The position numbers were made by a program, and so were the translations under genes. 64,000 bases of DNA, from positions 992,001 to 1,056,000 of the forward strand of contig CP065000.1 of the NCBI GenBank assembly GCA_016700075.1, in the 5' to 3' direction. The notes under the pieces were generated by a model, which saw nothing but the letters and a program-made list of their open reading frames with translations, did not search any database and was not told the origin of the DNA. Source of the DNA: Acidobacteriota bacterium (lineage in GTDB: Bacteria > Acidobacteriota > Blastocatellia > Pyrinomonadales > Pyrinomonadaceae). Below are positions 17,201 to 24,367 of the stretch, piece after piece. Position 1 is the first letter of the stretch; every line of letters begins with the position of its first letter.

Positions 17201-17966
17201 CATTTGCCTCGGCCTCGTTGAAAAGTCTGCGCAAATAGTCGGTATCGCCATCGAACTCAAGCCACGCTTTCTTTTGAAGAAAGTATATGAACATGAGGCG
17301 ATTAAATAGACGCTGGGTGAAGAGCCGTCGTTTCTCGGCTGCTACTTTATCGTTTGCTTTGGTATCAGGAATGCTTTGCTTAACTTCTTCCTCGATAAGC
17401 CGGAAAACCGCTTCGTAATCCGTGAAGAAATCCTTATTGAGTTTTTCGACCGAAAATGCTTTAAGGAGCGCATCAAGCTTGAGATCAGATTGGGAATAGA
17501 AATCAAGACTATCAACAGCAGTTCGGACCGTCTCGCCGTTACCGAGCAGATACGTGAACCGTTTTGGTTCGGTCTTTTGTTCGATTACCTCATCTGTTTC
17601 AGGATTCCGGACACGAATTTCAGATATAAGCGAGAGCCGCCATTTGTCATTCTGGACAAAAACGACAAGGGCAGCGTCAACGTCGTATTTGTAGACGCTC
17701 CGCAAAAGTGATCTGACGCCGACACGATTCTGCCCAATACGGACATTATTTTTGAGGTCGATCTGATAGAGTCCGACGACGCGGCCGTCGGCGGTGTTGA
17801 ACGAGCCAAGTTCGACAGCCTTTTTCGCAAGGTCATTTGCAGGAAGCGTGATCGGCTTAGGAGTTTGAAGCAGGTTGCGAACACCGAAAATGTCCCTCAG
17901 CACTCGCGTCCATCCTTCATTTTCGAATGGATTCTCAAGAATTTGTTTCAGTTCGTATTTGGTCAT
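14202..17966 (-). CDS. Eco57I-like DNA adenine methyltransferase fused to AlbA_2 (Schlafen-like) domain
   Basis: 1254 aa. Residues 1-180 form an N-terminal domain I cannot name (possibly a degenerate nuclease fold). About 185-390 is the helical lead-in with YLNGGLFE and GSYYTPREIVQFM (368-380). The SAM-binding motif I is VVDPACGSGAYLLG (427-440) and the catalytic motif IV is LANPPYG (617-623), which together define an N6-adenine (gamma-type) methylase. About 720-1060 is the target-recognition region. From about 1100 an AlbA_2 domain follows (GESSQLEFKETL, then NTDGGTLLIGVSDSG near 1144-1158). The ATG overlaps the helicase TAA as TAATG. The architecture resembles a type IIG or type ISP enzyme split from its motor. 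It should methylate one adenine in an asymmetric site; the AlbA_2 role is unknown. Confidence 0.85.
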   Translation of the reverse strand: MTKYELKQILENPFENEGWTRVLRDIFGVRNLLQTPKPITLPANDLAKKAVELGSFNTADGRVVGLYQIDLKNNVRIGQNRVGVRSLLRSVYKYDVDAALVVFVQNDKWRLSLISEIRVRNPETDEVIEQKTEPKRFTYLLGNGETVRTAVDSLDFYSQSDLKLDALLKAFSVEKLNKDFFTDYEAVFRLIEEEVKQSIPDTKANDKVAAEKRRLFTQRLFNRLMFIYFLQKKAWLEFDGDTDYLRRLFNEAEANGENFFADRLFWVFFSGLGEAESADVHDSNLLKGRRGKVPYLNGGLFEKDEDGFDERGSVSLGNENLGRILTLFERYNFTVDESSPIDVQVAVDPEMLGKVFEELVTGRGDSGSYYTPREIVQFMCREALIRYLEIADIGMAKLRALVYHYSDENLTVAEARALLQRLTEIRVVDPACGSGAYLLGILQELTILTGILDTRAQNADKEIFDRKLAIIQANLYGVDKDKFAVQIARLRLWLSLAIDFTGDEPQPLPNLDFKIECGDSLTAPDPSRANLDGVAEQIEQYRRAKAKFFDASIRAPHDKEYREGLLEEVNRLHDEISFWVHANQNAGVPEDAFDWAIEFAEVFKRNETGQRGFDVVLANPPYGAKVADNVRDLYFDRAREGSQSKDTYGLFMARGLQLLRSGGILSYIVSDTWRTIKSHLPLRRRILEQSTVHHFLDLPPWVFDATVNTCILTLTKQPPTEDNNVLAGDLRNLPVRNWRMLEDNLRVVSAHGFDAQTLDYARYTYPQRAITTYSNLSFFIASPELHQLFCNEDFTQLARMAQVKQGLITADNQHYLRKREGVRGSYEILDERKLLRETEIANLSQDEKRNGVDPNEYEGRHFLPYDKGGESNAGDGWLPNYYVPTGYFIDWSRSSVHRLETHTSDNQDGRIAARFQNRDYYFRQGITFSPTGVYSPTFRLGCNAIFGNKGSTIFSNEKPATLLLAILASVLSRYQLKNYLSHTVETGEEVLLNLMLPEMSPEDENQLETLVQSIIDSQKLDPLYSYYLHEQREIDSLIFGLYELTPDQVREVEMWFCRRYPRPAEAQGLTAEIKEKYADHLARCERILSKPPEYWLSNPILTLIAEGESSQLEFKETLEANNVTGEKHPGVLLGNLKTIAAFLNTDGGTLLIGVSDSGEIKGLGLDFRLCGKANVDGFELKLQDLIKDRLKAPVGKIKVRFETLPEGDVCRIDVEPNPAVTFLDGKDVYVRTGNRTEKLEGPRLAEWIQTRNAN

Positions 17967-20900
17967 TATGGGATAAACGTCTCCGAGAGCACGATCTCAG
18001 GTTCAATGTTAGCGGAAAGCTCGGTAATGCTCGTCGAGCCGTCGCTTTCATCCAGAGCGTCAAACTTTCGCGCAAGTTCGACGAGTATCGATTCTGCCTG
18101 TTGCCAGGTGATCTGCCGCTTTTCAACCTTTTGCCGGAGCTTTCGCACCTCGCCGGGCAAGGCGGCATATGTTCCACGATCTATCAATTCGCCCAGGTTC
18201 CCGCAAACAGTCTTGATCTCATCATGTTTTGTAATGCCCGAGATGTCGCGTAGAAATTTCTTTGCCTGATTCGATCTGGCATCGGCCTTGTCGGTTGTGG
18301 TCACCGCTTCCGTTGATGAGCCAAAGAAATCCTTTTCAAATGTGTTCAATGCCGCCTGCACATGATCGTAGTGGTTTGGCGGCAGGGGAAAGGCCGGTTC
18401 CGATGATCTTGCCTCAAAGATAGCTGCGGCCTGGAGGAATGTCAGAGCCTCGACATTTCCATCTCCTCTTGAGGTATAAAATTCGGTCTTGTACTGCGAT
18501 TTTAGGAAGATCACTGTCGAATCTTCAACGTCTTGCTTCTTCGATCTCGAAATACTACGTCCGGTCCTCGCCTTGAGCGGAAAGGCCTTAATGCGTTTGA
18601 ACTTATTTGGATTGGCATCTTTGAATTCGCGAATATATCTCAGATAGAAAAGGCGCTTGTCCTCCTCATCTTCGAGCCCCTCCTGAAAGAGTTTGAATTG
18701 CTCAACGAATTCCTCGTGTGTATAGATCTTTGCGTCTTCGCCAAATGCCGAATGAAAGCTCTGCAACTTAACCAAAGCCTTGTTATAGAGGTTTATGTAC
18801 TCGTCGCCTTGCGGCGACGGATAAAAGTTATAGCTATATACAACCTTGCCAACACTGCCGATACGATTGACCCGGCCAATTCGCTGCATCAAACGCGTTG
18901 CGTTCCATGGCGTGTCGTAATTTACTATCACATTTGCCCGATGCAGATTAACGCCCTCGGCGAGCACATCGGTAGTAATGAGTAATTGGTGATCGTCCTT
19001 TTGCTCGCCCGTGTAATTCGCATCGAAATTATCGCGAATAGTTTCAAACAACTTCTTCCGATTTTCCGCCGACACATTTAATGCATCAATACCCAAACGT
19101 TCCTTAATGCTCTCGTGCAGATGATTCGCCGTGTCCTTGCTTTCGGTGAAGATCACAAGCTTGCCTGAGGCATTAGTTGAGGTATTTAGGAATTGCCTAT
19201 CCAGAGCGTCGAAAAATGTCTCAAGTTTTGGATCCTCATCGATCTCTTTCCATTGTTTAATGAGGCCATTTAATAGGTCGAGATCGTTCCTTAATCCAAC
19301 CACGAATTCTGGCTCGAAATCAGAAGCCGGGAAGATACGGTTGCGAGAATCCGGGTCATCAACTGTGCGCTCGAGGATGTAGTTTTCGACCTCTTCCATC
19401 GTATAGCCCTTTTCCATCAGGGCGTTTACGTCGAAGTCGGGAGCGATGAAAACTTTGTCATTCGCAAACATCGCGATCATTCGCTCGGTTGCTTTTGCAA
19501 CATTTCTCAATGTTCGTTTGAAAGCATAAAAACTGCTTTCAAGACGCTTGACCATTAGATTCCGAAGTATCCCTGCAAGCGAAAGCGAAACTATACGCGC
19601 CTGTGGATATTGCTCGTCACGGATCTCTTCTTTGAGAGCCAGGACCGCCTGATAACGGAAGTACTTCACTTCATTCGTCAAGACATCCATCGAATGAGTA
19701 AAGAGTTCGCCGATCTTTCCTCTCAGTTCGTACTCGATCTCTCGCGGAGGCGATATTTCCGGAAAATCAATGCCTTGCTCTTTAAGGTCTTGAAGGTACT
19801 TTGGATAGTTCCTGAGGTCGGTCCTGGTTCGACGAACAGTTATCGGCGAAATTATCCTCTCTCGCATCTGTTGATATAACTCGCGAATCCGCCCAAGGTC
19901 CGGCTGGGGGTCTCGGATGATCTCTTTATACTCGCGGATTATCGGGCCAAAAAATGCCTGGAGATTTGTCTCGGTCAGTGTGCTTCGACGTGAGTCCTGA
20001 AACAACTGCAGCTGATAATAAATATCCTGCGGCCGGTTGTTGAGTGGCGTTGCCGAGATCAGAATAACCTTCTTCTTATCATCAGCGATCAAACCATCGC
20101 CGGTTCGCGGAGATTTGCAGATCCGCTGAAGATTCTGAAACATCTGAGACGTGTGATTGCGATAGCGATGCGCTTCGTCAACAAGGATCAGGTCGTACTC
20201 TTCTTTGGGCCAGTAGTTATGGTCATTTCCATCAAGAATTTTTTCGAGACTTCCGTTGGTAATAAATTTAGTGTCCTTATCAAGGCGAAACTGCCTAAAC
20301 GTGTCTTTCCAATTCCGTTCGAGGGCCGGGGGATAAACGACAAGGATCTTTGTATTCTGTGAGCCATTGGCGATACGGAATCGTTTCGCGATCATCGCAG
20401 CAACGACCGTTTTGCCAAGACCCACAACGTCCGCAAGGAAGAAGCCGTTATCGCGCATCAACATTTGAAAACCTTCGTTAACTGCGTCGATCTGATAGCT
20501 CAGTTTGCGGAAAGTTGATGGGAGGTCGCCAACCGTGTCCGGATCGTAATCGATGTTGCGTCCGAAATATTCTGTTAGGAATTTGAGATAAATCTCGTGG
20601 GGCGTAAATACCTGCCCGATGTGCGTTTTATCTTTGAATGACTGAATATCTGCGGGTAAGATCGGCGTCGATTCCGCCCAGAGATTGGTAAACTCACCTT
20701 TTGCAAACTGGACGTCGTCGAAATCCTTTAGGGCAATGTTGAGCTCATAATTTGGACTTTGCTTGATTCCCAACCCTGCTTCGGTGAGGTTCGAAGAGCC
20801 CATTATCACCCAACCGTCGGAATTGGCAGTGTGATGCTCAGGTAGGAATAGGTAGAATTTTGCGTGAATCGCTCTCGAATTGTGAGCACGCACCTCAATT

Positions 20901-21262
20901 CGCCCCTCAATAAGGTCGGTTACGAACTGCAAAATACCTTCTTCGACTTCCGCTGAATACTTGGCCTCACGAATGTCCTGAATGAACCAGTTTAAGAACT
21001 CTTGCTTTGCCCTTGCTTCATCGCCAAAGAACAGAAGACCCTTGCGTTGGGTTTCTGCGAACATCTGATCGACATTGATGCCGACCAAAATCTTGATCTT
21101 TTTCAGATCTTTCAGATATGGCTGAAGCGCGAAGTACCCTGAAGATCTGAAATAACCGACTACCGCATGAAAGGCGTATAGATCTTTCATGCCATGGATG
21201 ATCCCAGTAAATTTATCGAACAAACTTCGTTCGTTGCTATTCGTGAAAAATTTGGAAGACAT
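17966..21262 (-). CDS. PLD-nuclease / SF2 helicase fusion protein
   Basis: 1098 aa from ATG 21262 (a TTG eight codons upstream is less likely). An N-terminal phospholipase-D-like domain carries one HKD motif, HAKFYLF with GSSNLTEAGL (about 133-164). A SNF2-like SF2 helicase follows: ADVVGLGKTVVAAMIAKRF (Walker A, about 277), LILVDEAHRYRN (motif II, about 359), LISATPLNNR (motif III) and MQRIGRVNRIGS (motif VI, around 800). The last ~250 residues are an unrecognised charged tail. One HKD motif implies dimerisation for an active site. With the coupled methylase downstream this forms a restriction-like unit: DNA translocation and PLD-type cleavage controlled by site methylation. Cleavage is inferred from the motifs. 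Confidence 0.85.
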   Translation of the reverse strand: MSSKFFTNSNERSLFDKFTGIIHGMKDLYAFHAVVGYFRSSGYFALQPYLKDLKKIKILVGINVDQMFAETQRKGLLFFGDEARAKQEFLNWFIQDIREAKYSAEVEEGILQFVTDLIEGRIEVRAHNSRAIHAKFYLFLPEHHTANSDGWVIMGSSNLTEAGLGIKQSPNYELNIALKDFDDVQFAKGEFTNLWAESTPILPADIQSFKDKTHIGQVFTPHEIYLKFLTEYFGRNIDYDPDTVGDLPSTFRKLSYQIDAVNEGFQMLMRDNGFFLADVVGLGKTVVAAMIAKRFRIANGSQNTKILVVYPPALERNWKDTFRQFRLDKDTKFITNGSLEKILDGNDHNYWPKEEYDLILVDEAHRYRNHTSQMFQNLQRICKSPRTGDGLIADDKKKVILISATPLNNRPQDIYYQLQLFQDSRRSTLTETNLQAFFGPIIREYKEIIRDPQPDLGRIRELYQQMRERIISPITVRRTRTDLRNYPKYLQDLKEQGIDFPEISPPREIEYELRGKIGELFTHSMDVLTNEVKYFRYQAVLALKEEIRDEQYPQARIVSLSLAGILRNLMVKRLESSFYAFKRTLRNVAKATERMIAMFANDKVFIAPDFDVNALMEKGYTMEEVENYILERTVDDPDSRNRIFPASDFEPEFVVGLRNDLDLLNGLIKQWKEIDEDPKLETFFDALDRQFLNTSTNASGKLVIFTESKDTANHLHESIKERLGIDALNVSAENRKKLFETIRDNFDANYTGEQKDDHQLLITTDVLAEGVNLHRANVIVNYDTPWNATRLMQRIGRVNRIGSVGKVVYSYNFYPSPQGDEYINLYNKALVKLQSFHSAFGEDAKIYTHEEFVEQFKLFQEGLEDEEDKRLFYLRYIREFKDANPNKFKRIKAFPLKARTGRSISRSKKQDVEDSTVIFLKSQYKTEFYTSRGDGNVEALTFLQAAAIFEARSSEPAFPLPPNHYDHVQAALNTFEKDFFGSSTEAVTTTDKADARSNQAKKFLRDISGITKHDEIKTVCGNLGELIDRGTYAALPGEVRKLRQKVEKRQITWQQAESILVELARKFDALDESDGSTSITELSANIEPEIVLSETFIP

Positions 21263-21577
21263 CAATTCTCGGAGGTTAGAAACCAATCAGCCAACATCCA
21301 AACCTATATCTGACAGCGACCCTACAATCTGTGATGCCTTCCTCTTTCCTTGTCCTGAAGTGTCTGTTAAAAATTGGTTTCGCGGCATAGGTCAGGCAAT
21401 CTGGTCGAAACGGATTCGCCTAAATATAGCATAAGTGCCGGTTTGGATGTGAGCAATCAAACCGTAGATGGCGTAACCGTTATGAATACAACGGTTAGGG
21501 TGATCACGTGCGGCAGCGAGGGAAATAATCTCCATTTTTTTGTATCAAAAACAACTGTTTTTGGCTTAGATTCTGTT

Positions 21578-21713
21578 AACTTTGCTCTGTTTTCGCGTGG
21601 TTCTAGCCGGTTTTCAAGTGAAAATGCTCCGTTTTCTCGTGACTTTGGCCTTTTGTCACGAAACTTTGCTCTGTTTTCACATGACTTTGCTATGTTTTCG
21701 CGTGATAAAGGGG
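21578..21713. repeat. Degenerate 21-nt tandem repeat
   Basis: About six units of roughly 21 nt (20-23 nt) with the core ACTTTGCTCTGTTTTC; the last three are closest to each other. Because the period is a multiple of three, one frame stays open and gives repeated FALFSR-like heptads, but no start context supports a gene. Confidence 0.75.
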
Positions 21714-22265
21714 ATCGATTGCTGAATGTAGCCAGTGGTCGGTTGTCAGTTGTCGGTGGTCAGTGGTTGGTGAAAGCTGGAAGAGTGGAGGAATTGAGGA
21801 GAGAATGCGGATCGCGGATAGTGGACAAGATTTTCCGCGGCGCTCCTCCTGCAGTCCCGCGATAGTGGCAATTCAAAGATGCCTACAGACTGCGGTGCTG
21901 CAAAGAACCCGGCCCGCTGACGCAGGCGGTTCTGACAGGAGGCTGGCGGCTTGAGCCTCGACCGCAAACTGGCCGATGACTCTATAGAACATTCAGGCTC
22001 GGCCTGTCTATTTGCGGTGAAGCTCTGCTTCACCGTGGCGTCTGTCAATTCAATTGCGGCTTCGCCGCCGTCGGCAGAGCCGCGTTCTTCGGGGCTGCTT
22101 TCCGGAAAAGTAGAACTTTTCCGCAAATAGAGCGGCGGAGCCGCCTGAATCTGTTTCTCCGGTGGCATCGAAACGTCGCAGCGTGGCAACACGTGACTGA
22201 AGCGCAAGGACATCGGGGGTGATGTGGCTCCCCTTCAGGGAGCGGTTTGTTGTGGGATCGTGTTC

Positions 22266-22489
22266 CCTAGGGTTGCGGCCTGCGGCCTTACCCTAGGCTA
22301 TATATGTTCGTCACCGTTGGTGACAAGAGCTCGGGACCTTTGGGCTAAAGCCTGTGGATCATTATTGCTGCTGTTCCACGGTCGGGCGAGGGAGAGAACC
22401 ACCCCGACAGTCCCGACAAAAAGACCGTCGGGACTGCCACCCCTCCTTGGTAAGGCGGGGAGCTCGAAGATGCGGGCAGGGATGCCCGC
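22266..22489. repeat. Cluster of perfect hairpins (REP-like)
   Basis: Four perfect inverted repeats within 224 nt: CCTAGGGT/ACCCTAGG (22266-22297), GTCACC-GTT-GGTGAC (22310-22324), CAGTCCCGAC/GTCGGGACTG (22408-22436) and GCGGGCA-GGGA-TGCCCGC (22472-22489). None has a clean T tract, so they look like dispersed palindromic elements more than terminators, though one could end the upstream thiF transcript. Confidence 0.65.
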
Positions 22490-22511
22490 GTTCCGGCGGG
22501 TTTATGACTTT

Positions 22512-22658
22512 TTACGTGCCGATGTAGCGGGCGTAGAGGGTTTTGGCGGCGGTGGGGTCGTCGATGTTTTTGATGATGGCGCGGGCGTCGGCAAAAACGG
22601 TGACCTCGCGGCCCTCGGCGGTGAAACGAACCAGGTAGTCGTTTTGTTTAATGTCGCC
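22512..22658 (-). pseudogene. Frameshifted C-terminal tail of the thiF-like gene
   Basis: Read one frame away from the gene at 22648-23640, the DNA continues as DIKQNDYLVRFTAEG, TVFADARAIIKNIDD and KTLYARYIGT, then TAA (22512-22514). This is the usual C-terminal end of the acidobacterial-type ThiF/MoeB proteins. Removing one C from the CCC run at 22660-22662 joins both parts into one frame. Confidence 0.75.
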
Positions 22659-23640
22659 GCCCGGCGATATCGGGGATCGCGAACAGGCGTTCGGCGAGTG
22701 CAGCCAGGTCGATCTCTGTTGGCCGAGGCGGGGCTAACTGGACGGCGTCGCGTCCGCAGAGCACGGCGGTGAATTCCCGGACGTCGGCGTCGAGGAATTC
22801 GAACCGGCGTTCGCCGCAACACGGACAATCGGGGCCGAACGCTTCGTTGGTGGGTGTTTCGCCCTTGCTAGCGGACGCAGTTTCGTAGATCGCGGTGGGT
22901 GTTTCGCCCTTGCTTACGCGCGGGCTTCTGCAAGGGAGTTTTATCTTTCGCCAGTCGTTTGCCCAGAGGTCGATCTGAACGAGCGAGCCGTGGAGAGATG
23001 CTGTGTCGCCGACGAGGAGTTTGAGGCATTCCGCGACCTGGACAGCGGATATGCCGGCGATGATCGGCATTATCACGCCCGCGGTGTCGCACGTCGGCGA
23101 CGAGCCGGCGTCGGGCATTTCTTCGAAAATGCATCGCAGACAAGGGCTGACGCCCGGGCGAATGGTCATCGTCGTGCCGTAGCTCGAGACGGCCGCTCCG
23201 TAGATCCAAGGTGTACCGTGTTTGACGCAAGCATCATTGACCAGATAACGCACCTGAAAATTATCGGTGCCGTCGATAACGACATCGCAGCCCTCGATGA
23301 GCGTCTCGACGTTCGAATTATTAACGTCCGCTACGATCGCTTCGACCTCAACTTCGCTATTGATCGCGGCGATGCGGTTGCGAGCGGCGACGGCTTTTGG
23401 CAAACGCTCGGCGGCGTCGGATTCGCTGAAAAGCGTCTGGCGTTGGAGGTTGGTGAATTCTACAAAATCGCGGTCAACGATACGCAACCGCCCAACGCCC
23501 GCACGCGACAGCATCTCGGCATGCGACGCCCCCAGAGCACCGCAGCCGACGATCAGCACTCGCGACGCGAGGAGCTTCGCCTGGCCTTCGCGGCCGATCT
23601 CAGGGAACAGAATTTGTCGGCTGTAGCGTTCCATCATCAT
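22648..23640 (-). CDS. ThiF/MoeB-like E1 adenylyltransferase, C-terminal frameshift
   Basis: 330 codons from ATG 23640 (three ATG in a row; 23634 also possible) to a TAA caused by a frameshift. It is an E1-like sulfur-carrier adenylyltransferase: nucleotide-binding VLIVGCGALGASHAEML, adenylate-site NLQRQTLF and VIDGTDNFQVRYLVND, and the Cys region SPTCDTAGVIMPIIAG. Cys pairs CLRC and CPCC bind structural zinc. The family activates ThiS or MoaD C-termini with ATP for thiamin or molybdopterin sulfur transfer. The adenylation domain is intact; the last ~47 residues are lost (see 22512-22658). The segment with two SKGETPT copies is an extra insertion. It follows the zf-TFIIB gene by 7 nt. Confidence 0.8.
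   Translation of the reverse strand: MMMERYSRQILFPEIGREGQAKLLASRVLIVGCGALGASHAEMLSRAGVGRLRIVDRDFVEFTNLQRQTLFSESDAAERLPKAVAARNRIAAINSEVEVEAIVADVNNSNVETLIEGCDVVIDGTDNFQVRYLVNDACVKHGTPWIYGAAVSSYGTTMTIRPGVSPCLRCIFEEMPDAGSSPTCDTAGVIMPIIAGISAVQVAECLKLLVGDTASLHGSLVQIDLWANDWRKIKLPCRSPRVSKGETPTAIYETASASKGETPTNEAFGPDCPCCGERRFEFLDADVREFTAVLCGRDAVQLAPPRPTEIDLAALAERLFAIPDIAGRRH
22849..22914. repeat. Duplicated 21-nt element inside the thiF-like gene
   Basis: GGTGGGTGTTTCGCCCTTGCT occurs at 22849-22869 and again at 22894-22914, 45 nt apart, so the frame is kept and SKGETPT is encoded twice. It falls in the linker between the adenylation domain and the second zinc Cys pair. It looks like an inserted dispersed repeat. 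Confidence 0.75.
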
Positions 23641-23647
23641 CGTGCTT

Positions 23648-24367
23648 CTAGCCGAAAAGCGACCGTACAAAAGCCCTGATGTTAAGGCCTTCGTCAGGAT
23701 CGACACCTGACGAAGCCCCAAAACGACGATCGGTCAAGGCCTGCCGGCTCATTTCGTCGCGGAGTTTTGCACGCTGCTGCTCGATAGCCATTTTCTCTTT
23801 TTCACGGGCGCGGTCCATACCGCCTGCACGTATGAATTCGATGATCGCGGGCAGCTCGTCCGCATCGAACCACACGCCGTGATCGCGGCAGACGTCCACT
23901 ATAACGCCCGACGAACGCGCAAAATTCTTGCGGTTCATCAACTCGCCGCAGTCCGGACACGGGACATAATTTACCTTTGTCATGATCTGCGGGCGGACGC
24001 CGCGTGCGTCGAGAAATGAAAAGATCGCTGCTTGGCGTTCGCGTTCGGCGCAGACGTTCTCAAAATCGGCGGTCATCATCCACATGCCATCGCACTTCGT
24101 ACAGCCGCGAAAGCTGGTATCGCCGATCGAGAGCGTTTCGAGGCGCACCTTGCATCGCGGACATTCGGTCTTGTCGCCGTCGGGCGAGATGCCGACCGGA
24201 GCCGCGATGGCGCCGCAATGGCCGCAGAATCGACTTCCGACAAACATCAGCCCAAAGCATTTCGGGCATGCGACCGTTTTCAGCCGCGTTTTGCAAAATG
24301 TGCATTGCGAGGCGTCGCTATCGACTCCCGCACCACAGTTTGGGCAATTTAAGGCTTCGACTCCCAT
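23648..24367 (-). CDS. Zinc-finger protein with zf-TFIIB domains
   Basis: 239 aa with four groups of Cys pairs. Two double zinc ribbons in the first 45 residues (CPNCG...CTFC, CPKC...CGHCG) are followed by two zf-TFIIB units (CPRCKVRLE...CTKCDGMW and CPDCGELMN...CRDHGVWFD). A charged helix and a short tail follow. This arrangement is common in hypothetical proteins of Acidobacteriota and Planctomycetes; no function is established. Its ATG lies 19 nt inside the end of aroDE, so the two are coupled. Confidence 0.8.
   Translation of the reverse strand: MGVEALNCPNCGAGVDSDASQCTFCKTRLKTVACPKCFGLMFVGSRFCGHCGAIAAPVGISPDGDKTECPRCKVRLETLSIGDTSFRGCTKCDGMWMMTADFENVCAERERQAAIFSFLDARGVRPQIMTKVNYVPCPDCGELMNRKNFARSSGVIVDVCRDHGVWFDADELPAIIEFIRAGGMDRAREKEKMAIEQQRAKLRDEMSRQALTDRRFGASSGVDPDEGLNIRAFVRSLFG

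Larger units (their letters stand above)
21287..22511. other. 1.2-kb gene-free region
   Basis: No reading frame here looks like a protein. It contains tandem 21-nt units (21578-21713), low-complexity GTCAGTGGTC-like DNA (about 21730-21790), and a series of hairpins (22266-22489). It separates the accessory island from the thiF operon and may be a former insertion scar. No integrase or transposase is visible. Confidence 0.7.

Noticed and set aside
14202..21262. BREX, DISARM or classical type I restriction system.
   Set aside because: No PglZ/BrxC, DUF1998 (DrmB) or HsdS genes are present, and the fusions differ.
21578..21713. CRISPR array.
   Set aside because: The units are contiguous and degenerate with no spacers and no cas gene in the window.
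21374..21865. A 163-codon frame in the gene-free region.
   Set aside because: It is kept open by the 21-nt repeats and has no ribosome site or protein-like composition.
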